A stretch of 37,256 bases of DNA from Coprococcus sp. Its GTDB lineage: Bacteria; Bacillota; Clostridia; Lachnospirales; Lachnospiraceae. Shown here piece by piece: positions 24,561-34,016 of this stretch. Under the pieces are notes generated by a model. That model ran no database searches. It was not told the DNA's origin and worked only from the letters and a program-made list of their open reading frames with translations. The translations under genes and the position numbers were made by a program. Within the stretch, counting starts at the first letter, position 1; each line of letters starts with the position of its first letter. The stretch covers positions 1-37,256 of the forward strand of contig JAEDHX010000012.1 in the NCBI GenBank assembly GCA_016296785.1, in the 5' to 3' direction.

Positions 24561-25661
24561 ATGTATATAGAAACATTAGAACTCAATAATTATAGAAATT
24601 ATGAAAATCTAAATATTATGTTTGACCAGAACACAAATATATTATATGGAGATAATGCTCAGGGAAAAACTAATATTTTAGAATCTATATATATGGCTGC
24701 AACAACAAAGTCACATAGAGGAAGTAAAGATAAAGAAATAATAAAGTTTGGTAAAGAAGAGTCACATATTAGACTATGCATCAAAAAAAGTGATATTATT
24801 CATAAAATTGACATGCATATCAGAAAAAATAAGAATAAAGGCGTTGCTATAGATGGTATACCTATAAGACGAACAACTGAACTATTTGGTTTAATTAATG
24901 TGATATTTTTCTCACCTGAAGATTTATTTATAATTAAAAATGGTCCTTCAGAGAGAAGAAGGTTTATTGATATGGAGTTATGTCAGATTAGCAGACTTTA
25001 TTATCAGAATTTATCTACATACAATAAGGTACTAAATCAAAGAAATAATCTTCTAAAACAGATTTATCATAACAGGAGTCTGATAGATACAATTGATGTA
25101 TGGGATGATCAGTTATGTGAATATGGTATAAAGGTTATTAGAGAAAGAAGTAATTTTATTTCCATGCTCAATGAGATTATTGGGGATATTCATTACAATC
25201 TGACATCCGGCAAAGAAAATATTCAAATAATTTATGATAAGAATATTGAAGAGGATAATTTCAAAAAGACACTAAAAGACAAATTAAGTGTTGATTTAAA
25301 TTATTCAAGTTCACAGACGGGACCTCATAGAGATGATATTATTTTTATGGTTAACGGAATGGATATCAGAAAATACGGATCCCAGGGTCAACAAAGAACA
25401 GTTGCTTTATCCCTCAAGATGGCAGAGATAAAGCTTGTAAAAAAAATAATAAATGATAATCCTATTTTATTGCTTGATGATGTTATGAGTGAGCTTGATA
25501 CAAATAGGAGAAATTCACTAATTGAAGAAATAAAGGATATACAGACAATTATAACCTGTACAGGATATGATGATTTTATAAAAGAACAGGTAATTATCAA
25601 CAATGTATATAATGTTACAGATGGTTTTATCATAAGAACGGAGGAAACAGATGGAAAATAA
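24561..25661 (+). CDS. recF: DNA replication and repair protein RecF
   Basis: SMC-like ATPase that, with RecO and RecR, helps load RecA at gaps. Walker A is GDNAQGKTNILES, the signature motif YGSQGQQRTVALSLKMAE, and Walker B ILLLDDVMSELD; the N-terminus MYIETLELNNYRNYENL is typical. The 366 residues are a normal length. The ribosome site is poor (GGCTGGT far upstream), so translation may depend on coupling with yaaA 15 bases before. The end overlaps gyrB by 11 bases. Confidence 0.96.
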   Translation: MYIETLELNNYRNYENLNIMFDQNTNILYGDNAQGKTNILESIYMAATTKSHRGSKDKEIIKFGKEESHIRLCIKKSDIIHKIDMHIRKNKNKGVAIDGIPIRRTTELFGLINVIFFSPEDLFIIKNGPSERRRFIDMELCQISRLYYQNLSTYNKVLNQRNNLLKQIYHNRSLIDTIDVWDDQLCEYGIKVIRERSNFISMLNEIIGDIHYNLTSGKENIQIIYDKNIEEDNFKKTLKDKLSVDLNYSSSQTGPHRDDIIFMVNGMDIRKYGSQGQQRTVALSLKMAEIKLVKKIINDNPILLLDDVMSELDTNRRNSLIEEIKDIQTIITCTGYDDFIKEQVIINNVYNVTDGFIIRTEETDGK

Positions 25662-27567
25662 TTACGATGCTGACCAGATACAAATATTAGAAGGTCTTGA
25701 GGCTGTTAGAAAAAGACCGGGTATGTATATAGGAAGTACATCATCAAGAGGTCTTCATCATCTTGTTTATGAAATTGTAGATAATGCCGTAGATGAGGCA
25801 CTTGCTGGTTATTGTAAACATATTAAGGTTTTTATTAATGAAGATAATTCCATAACTGTTATTGATGATGGTAGAGGAATACCTATAGGTATGCATGAGA
25901 AAAAAGGTATACCTGCTGTCGAGGTAGTATTTACAATATTACATGCAGGAGGAAAGTTCGGCGGTGGAGGATATAAGGTATCCGGTGGTCTTCATGGTGT
26001 TGGTGCATCTGTAGTAAATGCTCTTTCTAATTGGTTAGAGGTTGAGATTACAAGAGAAGGCAAGGTATATTATCAAAGATATGAAAAAGGTAAGGTAGTT
26101 AATAAGCTTAAGGTAATAGGTGAAGCTCCTATAGATAAATCAGGTACAAAGGTAACATTTTTACCGGATGATACAATATTTGAAGAGACTGTTTATGATT
26201 ATGATACATTAAGAAACAGGTTAAGAGAGATGGCTTTCCTTACAGCCGGTCTTAAGATTACGCTTACAGATATGAGATTAAATCCTCCAAAGGAAAGAGA
26301 ATTCCATTATGAAGGTGGAATTAAGGAATTTGTAACATATATAAACAGACATAAGGATGCACTATATGACAAGGTAATATATTGTGAAGGTGTAAGAGAG
26401 GGAGTAAGTGTTGAAGTAGCATTACAGCATAATGACTCTTACAACGAATCTACTTACAGTTTTGTTAATAATATTACTACTCCTGAAGGTGGAACTCATC
26501 TTACAGGCTTTAAGTCAGCAATAACTAAAGTATTTAATGATTATGCAAGAAAGAACGGAATAATTAAGGATAAGGATGACAATTTATCAGGAGATGATTT
26601 AAGAGAAGGACTTGCTGCAATTATTTCAGTTAAAATCAGTGAACCTCAGTTTGAGGGACAGACAAAGCAGAAGCTTGGTAATTCAGAGGCAAGACCTGCA
26701 GTTGAAAGTGTTGTTACAGAACAACTGACATATTTCTTAGAGCAGAATCCTGCAATAGCTAAGATTATTGTTAATAAAGCAGCACTTGCACAAAGAGCAA
26801 GAATAGCTGCAAGAAAGGCTAGAGATGTTGCAAGAAAAGCAAACCTTTCTGATAACATGGCACTTCCGGGTAAGCTTGCAGACTGTTCTGATAAGGATCC
26901 TAAGAATTGTGAAATATATTTAGTTGAGGGAGATTCCGCCGGTGGTTCAGCTAAGACTGCGAGATCACGTGCAACACAGGCGATACTTCCGCTTAGAGGT
27001 AAGATTCTTAACGTAGAAAAAGCAAGAATAGATAAAATACTTGGTAACGAAGAAATAAAGGCAATGATTACTGCTTTTGGTACAGGTATTCACGAGAACT
27101 TTAATATTGAGAAGCTTAGATATAATAAGATTATTATTATGACTGATGCCGATGTTGATGGTGCACATATTTCAACATTGTTGCTTACATTTTTCTATAG
27201 ATTTATGCCGGATCTTATTAGAAAGGGTCATGTATATCTTGCACAGCCACCTCTGTATAAACTTGAGAAGAATAAAAAGATTTGGTATGCGTATAGTGAT
27301 GACGAACTAAATAAGATTCTTGAAGAAGTAGGAAGAGATCAGAATAATAAAATACAAAGATATAAAGGTCTTGGTGAGATGGATGCAGAACAGCTATGGG
27401 AGACAACAATGGATCCTGAGAGACGTATTCTTCTCAGAGTAGCAATAGATGATGATGATGAGTCAGAAATTGATTTGACATTTAATGTACTTATGGGCGA
27501 CAAGGTTGAACCAAGAAGAGAGTTTATCGAGACAAACGCTAAATATGTTAAAAACCTTGATGTTTAG
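25651..27567 (+). CDS. gyrB: DNA gyrase subunit B
   Basis: The ATPase subunit of gyrase, 638 residues. The GHKL ATP site reads EIVDNAVDEALAG with DDGRGIP and GGLHGVGASVVNALS. The TOPRIM part has the acidic Glu in LVEGDSAGGSA and the DADVDGAHI motif, with PLRGKILNVEKARIDKIL as the conserved region where quinolone changes cluster. It lacks the extra segment found in E. coli GyrB, as is usual for Gram-positives. GGAGG sits inside the end of recF, and the genes overlap by 11 bases. Confidence 0.98.
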   Translation: MENNYDADQIQILEGLEAVRKRPGMYIGSTSSRGLHHLVYEIVDNAVDEALAGYCKHIKVFINEDNSITVIDDGRGIPIGMHEKKGIPAVEVVFTILHAGGKFGGGGYKVSGGLHGVGASVVNALSNWLEVEITREGKVYYQRYEKGKVVNKLKVIGEAPIDKSGTKVTFLPDDTIFEETVYDYDTLRNRLREMAFLTAGLKITLTDMRLNPPKEREFHYEGGIKEFVTYINRHKDALYDKVIYCEGVREGVSVEVALQHNDSYNESTYSFVNNITTPEGGTHLTGFKSAITKVFNDYARKNGIIKDKDDNLSGDDLREGLAAIISVKISEPQFEGQTKQKLGNSEARPAVESVVTEQLTYFLEQNPAIAKIIVNKAALAQRARIAARKARDVARKANLSDNMALPGKLADCSDKDPKNCEIYLVEGDSAGGSAKTARSRATQAILPLRGKILNVEKARIDKILGNEEIKAMITAFGTGIHENFNIEKLRYNKIIIMTDADVDGAHISTLLLTFFYRFMPDLIRKGHVYLAQPPLYKLEKNKKIWYAYSDDELNKILEEVGRDQNNKIQRYKGLGEMDAEQLWETTMDPERRILLRVAIDDDDESEIDLTFNVLMGDKVEPRREFIETNAKYVKNLDV

Positions 27568-27586
27568 TTGAGAAAGGAACCGAATT

Positions 27587-30130
27587 ATGGAAGACGATAA
27601 GATTTTTGATAAAGTAAGTGAAGTCGGTTTAAAGAAAACGATGGAACGCTCTTACATTGATTATGCAATGAGTGTTATTGCGGCAAGAGCACTTCCGGAT
27701 GTAAGAGATGGACTTAAGCCGGTTCAAAGAAGAATTCTTCACTCTATGATTGAACTTAATAATGGTCCTGATAAACCTCATCGAAAATGCGCTCGTATTG
27801 TCGGTGATACAATGGGTAAATATCATCCACATGGTGATAGCTCTATATATGAGGCACTTGTTAAATTAGCTCAGGAATGGAGTACAAGGTATCCACTTGT
27901 AGATGGTCATGGCAATTTTGGTTCAGTTGATGGTGATCATGCTGCTGCAATGAGATATACAGAAGCAAGACTTTCAAAGATATCAATGGAAATGCTTGCT
28001 GATATTAATAAGGATACTGTTGATTTTGTTCCTAACTTTGATGAAACAGAAAAGGAACCTACAGTACTTCCATCACGTTATCCTAACCTATTAGTTAATG
28101 GTACATCAGGTATTGCAGTTGGTATGGCTACTAATATTCCACCACATAATTTGAAGGAAACAATAAATGCTGCTGTAAAAATAATAGATAACAGAGTAAT
28201 AGAGGATAGAGAAACTACAATAGAAGAGTTAATGGAAATCATTAAAGGACCTGATTTTCCAACTGGTGCACAGATTCTTGGAAGACAGGGTATAAGTGAT
28301 GCGTATAGAACAGGAAGAGGTAAGATAAAAGTACGTGCTATCACAGATATCGAACCAATGCAAAACGGTAAGCAGAGAATTGTTGTTACTGAGCTTCCAT
28401 ATATGGTTAATAAATCACTTCTTATCCAGAAAATGGTTGAGCTTGTAAAAGACAAAAGAGTTGATGGTATTACTGATATCAGAGATGAGTCTTCAAGAGA
28501 AGGAATGCGTATAGTTATTGAGCTACGAAAGGATGTAAATGCTAATGTTCTTTTAAATCAGTTATATAAGCATACTCAGCTTCAGGATACATTTGGTGTT
28601 ATTATGCTTGCTCTTGTTAATGGTGTTCCAAAGGTTCTTAATCTCTATGAGATGCTGAAATATTATTTGAAGCATCAGGAAGAGGTTGTTACAAGAAGAA
28701 CAAAATACGAATTAAACAAGGCCGAGGAAAGAGCTCATATATTACTTGGTTTGCTTATTGCACTTGATAATATCGATGAAGTAATAAAGATAATAAGAGA
28801 ATCAAAGAATGTGGCAGAAGCAAAGGCTTCATTAATAGAGCGATTTGAATTATCAGAAGTTCAGGCTCAGGCAATTGTCGATATGAGACTTCGTGCGTTA
28901 ACAGGTCTAGAAAGAGAAAAGCTTGAGAATGAGTATAAGGAGCTTATGGCAAAGATAGCAGAGTTTAAGGAGATTCTCGCTGATAATAAAAAACTTCTTT
29001 GTGTAATAAAGGATGAGCTTCTTGTTATTTCTAATAAATACGGTGATGAAAGAAGAACCTCAATTGGACAGAGCATTGATGATGTAACTGATGAGGAGCT
29101 TATTGAAAGAGAAGATATTGTTATTACAATGACTAAGCTTGGTTATATTAAGCGTATGCCTCAGGATACCTTTAAGGCTCAGAACAGAGGTGGTAAAGGT
29201 ATTAAGGGTATGCAGACAATAGAAGATGATTACATTGATGATATCTTTATGACAAATACCCATAACTTTATCATGTTCTTTACTAACAAAGGAAGGGTAT
29301 ACAGACTTAAGGGTTATGAGATTCCGGAATCAGGAAGAACAGCCAGAGGTGTTGCAATTGTAAATCTTCTTCAGTTGCAGGCAGATGAATATGTAACAGC
29401 AATCATTCCATTAAAGAATTATGAGGATAAGAAGTTCTTATTCATGGCTACTAAGAACGGAATGGTTAAGAAGACATATTTGACAGACTATATGAATGTC
29501 AGAAAAACAGGTCTTGCTGCTATTACATTAAGGGAAGATGATGAGCTTATTGAAGTAAAAGCAACAGATGGCGAAAATGATGTATTTCTTATTACAAATA
29601 AGGGTATGTGTATCAGATTTAATGAGAGCTGTGTAAGAAATACCGGAAGAACATCTATGGGTGTTATTGGAGTTAAGCTCGATAAGAATGATTATGTTGT
29701 AGCAATGCAGCTTAATAGTCAGGGAGACTCTATTTTATTTGTATCTGAAAAGGGTATGGGTAAAAGAACTCTTCTCGAAGAATTTTCAGCACAAAACAGA
29801 GGCGGTAAAGGTGTTAAGTGTTATAAGATAAATGAGAAGACAGGATGCATAGTTGGTGCTAAAGCTGTAACAGATGAAAATGATGTAATGATTATGACAA
29901 ATGAAGGAATAATTATCAGAATGAGCTGTATGGATATTTCAAAGCTTGGAAGAGTCACATCAGGTGTTAAGCTTATTAATATCAATTATGAAAAGAATAT
30001 AGTTGTTGCTTCTCTTGCTAAGGTTAGAAAAACCCAAGATGATACTACCGAGACAGAAGATGTTGAGCAGGAAGCTGATCAGGAAGCCAAGGTCCATCAG
30101 GATGGTGAGTCTGAGCAGAAAGAAGAATAG
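27587..30130 (+). CDS. gyrA: DNA gyrase subunit A
   Basis: The cleavage and wrapping subunit, 847 residues. The catalytic Tyr124 is in AMRYTEARLS. The quinolone region reads GKYHPHGDSSIYEALV, with Ser85 and Glu89 at the two hot spots, as in sensitive Gram-positives. The C-terminal six-bladed domain carries the GyrA box QNRGGKG at about residue 532, and a second QNRGGKG near residue 736 in a later blade. The acidic tail after residue 815 (many Glu and Asp) resembles tails that modulate wrapping in other gyrases. It begins 19 bases after gyrB. Confidence 0.98.
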   Translation: MEDDKIFDKVSEVGLKKTMERSYIDYAMSVIAARALPDVRDGLKPVQRRILHSMIELNNGPDKPHRKCARIVGDTMGKYHPHGDSSIYEALVKLAQEWSTRYPLVDGHGNFGSVDGDHAAAMRYTEARLSKISMEMLADINKDTVDFVPNFDETEKEPTVLPSRYPNLLVNGTSGIAVGMATNIPPHNLKETINAAVKIIDNRVIEDRETTIEELMEIIKGPDFPTGAQILGRQGISDAYRTGRGKIKVRAITDIEPMQNGKQRIVVTELPYMVNKSLLIQKMVELVKDKRVDGITDIRDESSREGMRIVIELRKDVNANVLLNQLYKHTQLQDTFGVIMLALVNGVPKVLNLYEMLKYYLKHQEEVVTRRTKYELNKAEERAHILLGLLIALDNIDEVIKIIRESKNVAEAKASLIERFELSEVQAQAIVDMRLRALTGLEREKLENEYKELMAKIAEFKEILADNKKLLCVIKDELLVISNKYGDERRTSIGQSIDDVTDEELIEREDIVITMTKLGYIKRMPQDTFKAQNRGGKGIKGMQTIEDDYIDDIFMTNTHNFIMFFTNKGRVYRLKGYEIPESGRTARGVAIVNLLQLQADEYVTAIIPLKNYEDKKFLFMATKNGMVKKTYLTDYMNVRKTGLAAITLREDDELIEVKATDGENDVFLITNKGMCIRFNESCVRNTGRTSMGVIGVKLDKNDYVVAMQLNSQGDSILFVSEKGMGKRTLLEEFSAQNRGGKGVKCYKINEKTGCIVGAKAVTDENDVMIMTNEGIIIRMSCMDISKLGRVTSGVKLININYEKNIVVASLAKVRKTQDDTTETEDVEQEADQEAKVHQDGESEQKEE

Positions 30131-30159
30131 TATTGTTTTATTCTTATAGCAATAATAAG

Positions 30160-30205
30160 AGACTGTTGTAATATTGTATTATATACAATTACAACAGTCT
30201 TTTTC
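30160..30205 (+). terminator. Terminator after gyrA
   Basis: AGACTGTTGTAA and its perfect 12-bp complement, with five more pairs beyond a two-base bulge, are followed by a T-run. It lies 30 bases after the gyrA stop and closes the dnaA-gyrA series. Confidence 0.88.
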
Positions 30206-30243
30206 AGATAATGAAATGTAATGAAAATGTAAGGCTTTATTAA

Positions 30244-30272
30244 TTGTACGAACAGGTATCCTATGGTATAAT
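30244..30272 (+). promoter_or_regulatory. Strong sigma-A-type promoter with extended -10
   Basis: TTGTAC (30244-30249) and a perfect TATAAT (30267-30272) are 17 bases apart, with TG one base before the -10 hexamer. It stands about 80 bases before the small membrane protein gene and probably drives the fumarase operon. Confidence 0.72.
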
Positions 30273-30353
30273 ATTTTCTGTATATTGAGCTCAGAAAGGG
30301 TTAAATAAACTATCATATAGATAAAATGTTTTATATTAGGAGAGGTGTAATAA

Positions 30354-30620
30354 ATGTCAGGGTTATTAGAGGTATTAATGGCAGCTGCTACTGAGGCAAC
30401 TACAGAAACAACAACAGAGAAATCAAATATTATTGAGGCTCTTGAAAAGGGAGAGAAGGTTTCAGAGCTTTCAAGCGAAATAATGAATGTGATATACATT
30501 CTTGTGACAATAGTAATAATTATTGCAGTAATGACAATAGCTCTATATATTTACAAGTTTATCAGAAACAGGAGAGATCCTAATTACGTAAAGAATGATG
30601 ACGAATTTTTAGATGACTAA
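30354..30620 (+). CDS. Small single-pass membrane protein, first gene of the fumarase operon
   Basis: The 88-residue protein has a Thr/Glu/Ala-rich N-terminus (residues 10-25), a short helical segment, one strong transmembrane helix (about residues 45-70) and a charged tail with RNRRDPNYVKNDDEFLDD. The basic side after the helix suggests the tail is cytosolic and the N-terminus outside. I do not recognise the family. AGGAGAGGTG is a strong ribosome site, and a good promoter lies upstream. The fumarase alpha gene begins 17 bases after its stop, so the two are cotranscribed. Confidence 0.72.
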   Translation: MSGLLEVLMAAATEATTETTTEKSNIIEALEKGEKVSELSSEIMNVIYILVTIVIIIAVMTIALYIYKFIRNRRDPNYVKNDDEFLDD

Positions 30621-30637
30621 ATTAAAGGGAGAAGACA

Positions 30638-31480
30638 ATGAGAACAATATATACACAGGAGATAATTGATAACGTAAAAGAGATGTGTATAGAAGCAAAT
30701 ATACATTTATCAAAGGATATGGAGAAGGCAGTTAGAGAGTCAGTATCAACAGAGGACAGCCCTTTAGGAAAACAGATTCTCAATCAGTTGTGTGAGAACC
30801 TTGACATTGCTGCCGCAGATTCAATTCCAATATGCCAGGATACAGGAATGGCAGTTTTCTTTGTAAATGTTGGACAGGATGTTCATATTGAGGGAATGTC
30901 AATAAGTGATGCGATTAATGAAGGTGTAAGATTAGGTTATACAGAAGGATATCTTAGAAAGTCTGTTGTTAGAGATCCTTTGTTAAGAGAGAATACTAAG
31001 GATAATACTCCGGCAATTATTCATTATGATATAGTTCCGGGAGATAAGATAGAGATTACAATAGCACCTAAGGGCTTTGGAAGCGAGAATATGAGTCGTG
31101 TGTTTATGCTTAAGCCTGCTGATGGAGAAGAGGGGGTTAAGAATGCTGTGCTTACTGCTGTTAAGGAAGCCGGACCTAATGCCTGTCCGCCTGTATTTGT
31201 AGGAGTTGGTCTTGGCGGGGATTTCGAGCTCGCTGCTCTTCTTGCAAAGAAAGCACTTACAAGAAAGGCGGGAACACATTCAGAGCATGAGCATATAGCA
31301 CGTATAGAGAAGGAACTATTAGAGGCAATAAACAGCACGGGTATAGGACCTGGAGGTCTTGGTGGCAGAACAACAGCACTTGCAGTTAATATTGAAACAT
31401 ATGCTACTCATATTGCAGGAATGCCGCTTGCAGTAAATATGTGCTGTCATGTAAACCGTCATGTAACAAGAGTTATCTGA
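30638..31480 (+). CDS. Fumarate hydratase class I, alpha subunit
   Basis: The 280-residue protein is the N-terminal half of the two-subunit, oxygen-sensitive [4Fe-4S] fumarase/tartrate dehydratase family. Cluster-ligand cysteines are visible in PICQDTGMAVFF, in ACPPVFVGVGLGGDFE, and in NMCCHVNRH near the end. GGLGGRTTALAVNIE is a further family block. With the beta subunit it interconverts fumarate and malate; tartrate cannot be excluded as a substrate. The beta gene is not next in line: a 1.7-kb membrane-protein gene stands between them. Confidence 0.93.
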   Translation: MRTIYTQEIIDNVKEMCIEANIHLSKDMEKAVRESVSTEDSPLGKQILNQLCENLDIAAADSIPICQDTGMAVFFVNVGQDVHIEGMSISDAINEGVRLGYTEGYLRKSVVRDPLLRENTKDNTPAIIHYDIVPGDKIEITIAPKGFGSENMSRVFMLKPADGEEGVKNAVLTAVKEAGPNACPPVFVGVGLGGDFELAALLAKKALTRKAGTHSEHEHIARIEKELLEAINSTGIGPGGLGGRTTALAVNIETYATHIAGMPLAVNMCCHVNRHVTRVI

Positions 31481-31514
31481 TGGTCTTTCTGGATCATAAG
31501 GGGATAGAAGGTAT

Positions 31515-33251
31515 ATGGGTAAATTTTCAGCTTTTTTTAATAAACAAAAAAACAACATTAAAGAGATATACTTTACTTATACAGTTACAATTATTGCAGC
31601 TATTTTACTATCAGTATTTCTCGTAGTACAAAACCATAACACAACAAGCGATATCCTTAACCATATTATTGTTGTGTTAGTTTTACTTTTGTGCTGGAGT
31701 TTTTTCTTTGAATCTTTTTATTATTTGAAGGATAATAATAAGCTGAAGAGAATTATTTCATCAGGAATAGGATTAGTAGTATCAATAGTATTTGATATAA
31801 TAATTGATAAGTGCACAGATATAAATGATATAGTTGATATGTATATATCAAATATCAGTATTTTCTATATCGTGTTTTTTGTCGGTGCAGGATTATTTGT
31901 TATTATCAGAAAACAGAAGATTGAATTTAGTGAATATGCTGCCAGAGTAGTATTCGGATTATTAAGGGCAGCCGGTTTGTTTTTATCATTATTTATAGCA
32001 ACTATTCTTATATTAGTGTTATTTGATAATCTGATTGTTGATATTGATTATTGGAGATATTTATATGATGTAGAACTGCTACTTTGTGGAATAATTTATC
32101 TGCCTGCCTGTCTTATAACATTATTAAAGGCAGATGAAGAGAATTCCAAATTCACAAAAGCCTTCGTGAAATATGCATTAATGCCATGTGTATTAGTTGC
32201 GATGCTTATTATTTATATTTACATATTTAAGATATTCTTTACCTGGCAGATTCCATCAAATGAGATTTTTAATATATGTGCGTTATTATTTGCACTATGT
32301 ATGCCTATTTGGACAATGGCATATGCATTTACAAAGGACAGTAACAACATATATGCAAAGCTTATAAAATATATCAAATATATTTATTCGCCATTTATTA
32401 TTTTGGAGATATATTCGATAGGTGTCCGTATAAGTGATTACGGAATGACAGAACCAAGATATGCAGCTGTTATATTTATCATATTGCAAATAATCTATAT
32501 TCTTTGGGAAGTTATTCTTAAAGTAGTTGATATCTTAAGGAAGCGTGAAAGAAGAACATTATTTGCAAAAAACTATGAGTATATGATTCTTGTAATAATT
32601 GTATTCATATTTATCTATTTACTTGTACCCGGAATTAATGCAACATATGCTTCATTTCTTTCTCAGAAGAACCGGTTTGAGAGTAATGTAGAAGAAAATA
32701 TTGTTGAAGCTTCAGAGTCTATGGAATATCTACTCTATAATAATATATATGGAAAAAGATATTTTGATGAAAATGAAAGCTACAAGCAGGAATATATTGA
32801 TAAGTTCATTAAAGAGAATAATAAAGCGGTACTAGAACAATGGAGATACATTAATATTCATGATTCACTACTAGATAGAGGACTTGATATAAGCGGCTAC
32901 GATTGCATATATGATGTATGGTGTAATCAGGACGAAGAAGAATATTATGAAGATGATAATATAGAGGCAGAAGTACAATTTAGATCAGATACTGATCTGG
33001 AAAATGAAAAATTATCAATAAATATTGCAAATGATCTTTCATACTTCGTAGATTTATATGATAGTAACAAAAGAGAATTTGACGAACCATATATAATTAA
33101 GGTAAATGGCGAAAGTATTACGGATAAAGAATTCTATTTATGTGTTAATGGTATTTCCTTTGCATATTCAGAAGAAACAAACAAATATAAGGAAATTACA
33201 ATAAATGGTTATTTGCTTGAAAAAGACATTGGAGGAACAGATAATGAGTAA
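31515..33251 (+). CDS. Polytopic membrane protein, DUF4153-like, between the fumarase subunit genes
   Basis: The 578-residue protein has about ten or more hydrophobic helices up to residue 385 and then a 190-residue acidic soluble domain (INATYASFLSQKNRFESN onward). The segment YALMPCVLVAMLIIYIYIFKIFFTW, followed by PSNEIFNICALLFALCMPIWTMAYAF, matches my memory of DUF4153 proteins, but I have no alignment. No transport or catalytic motif is visible. It starts 34 bases after the alpha subunit gene with a weak AGAAGG site. Its last eight bases overlap the start of the beta subunit gene (ATGAGTAA), so translation of the enzyme's second half is probably coupled to this gene. Function unknown. Confidence 0.68.
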   Translation: MGKFSAFFNKQKNNIKEIYFTYTVTIIAAILLSVFLVVQNHNTTSDILNHIIVVLVLLLCWSFFFESFYYLKDNNKLKRIISSGIGLVVSIVFDIIIDKCTDINDIVDMYISNISIFYIVFFVGAGLFVIIRKQKIEFSEYAARVVFGLLRAAGLFLSLFIATILILVLFDNLIVDIDYWRYLYDVELLLCGIIYLPACLITLLKADEENSKFTKAFVKYALMPCVLVAMLIIYIYIFKIFFTWQIPSNEIFNICALLFALCMPIWTMAYAFTKDSNNIYAKLIKYIKYIYSPFIILEIYSIGVRISDYGMTEPRYAAVIFIILQIIYILWEVILKVVDILRKRERRTLFAKNYEYMILVIIVFIFIYLLVPGINATYASFLSQKNRFESNVEENIVEASESMEYLLYNNIYGKRYFDENESYKQEYIDKFIKENNKAVLEQWRYINIHDSLLDRGLDISGYDCIYDVWCNQDEEEYYEDDNIEAEVQFRSDTDLENEKLSINIANDLSYFVDLYDSNKREFDEPYIIKVNGESITDKEFYLCVNGISFAYSEETNKYKEITINGYLLEKDIGGTDNE

Positions 33252-33867
33252 TAAAGAGATAACATTACCATTTAACAAAGAAGAAGTTGCAGAGCTTAAG
33301 GCAGGCGATTATGTATATATTACCGGTACGATTTATAGTGCAAGAGATGCCGCTCACAAAAGAATGTATGAGGCTATAAAAGATGCCGAGAATGGTGATA
33401 GCAGCATAATTGATTGTAATGGAGCACAGCTATATGAGAAGGGAATATTACCTTTTGATATTACAGGTAACACTATATATTATCTTGGACCAACGCCGGC
33501 AAAGGAAGGTCAGGTAATAGGTTCAGCAGGTCCAACAACAAGCACACGTATGGACAAGTATACGCCACTTATTCTTGATAAAGGTCTTACAGGAATGATT
33601 GGAAAGGGTAAGAGAAGTAAAGATGTAGTAGAAGCAATTATTAGAAATAAGGCTGTCTATTTTGCTGCAGTAGGAGGGGCAGGTGCTCTTCTGTCAAAAT
33701 GCATAAAGGAGTCAGAGGTAATTGCCTATGACGATTTGGGAACAGAGGCTATAAGGAAGATGATGGTTGAAAACTTCCCTGCAATAGTTGTAATTGATTC
33801 TGAAGGTAATAATTTGTATGAAACAGCAGTTGAGGATTACCTTCGTAGTAATAACCGGGCTTTGTAG
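33244..33867 (+). CDS. Fumarate hydratase class I, beta subunit
   Basis: The 207-residue C-terminal half of the [4Fe-4S] fumarase. Family blocks are GDYVYITGTIYSARDAAHKRM, LPFDITGNTIYYLGPTPA, GSAGPTTSTRMDKYTPLIL and GGAGALLSKCIKE. The start is set by GGAGG eight bases upstream of the ATG at 33244; in-frame upstream extension to 33205 would lie inside the previous gene. It forms a heteromer with the alpha subunit encoded 1.8 kb upstream. Confidence 0.94.
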   Translation: MSNKEITLPFNKEEVAELKAGDYVYITGTIYSARDAAHKRMYEAIKDAENGDSSIIDCNGAQLYEKGILPFDITGNTIYYLGPTPAKEGQVIGSAGPTTSTRMDKYTPLILDKGLTGMIGKGKRSKDVVEAIIRNKAVYFAAVGGAGALLSKCIKESEVIAYDDLGTEAIRKMMVENFPAIVVIDSEGNNLYETAVEDYLRSNNRAL

Positions 33868-33944
33868 TATTGATTGAGTTAACGTGCATATTTGCACAAT
33901 TAATATAGATTAAAACACTACATATGTGATTTTATTTTAATAAG

Positions 33945-33992
33945 GTAAAGATTATACTAAAGCTATATTTTGGTATAATCTTTTACTTTTTC
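33945..33992 (+). terminator. Terminator after the fumarase operon
   Basis: A 16-17-bp stem (GTAAAGATTATACTAAA against its complement, with one bulged T and one G-U pair), a seven-base loop and then a run of T. It begins 78 bases after the beta subunit stop. Confidence 0.8.
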
Positions 33993-34016
33993 ATAAATAA
34001 ACAGGAGGAAACATTT

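Noticed and set aside
27820..27860. Quinolone-resistance change in gyrA
   Set aside because: Ser85 and Glu89 are the residues found in sensitive Gram-positive gyrases.
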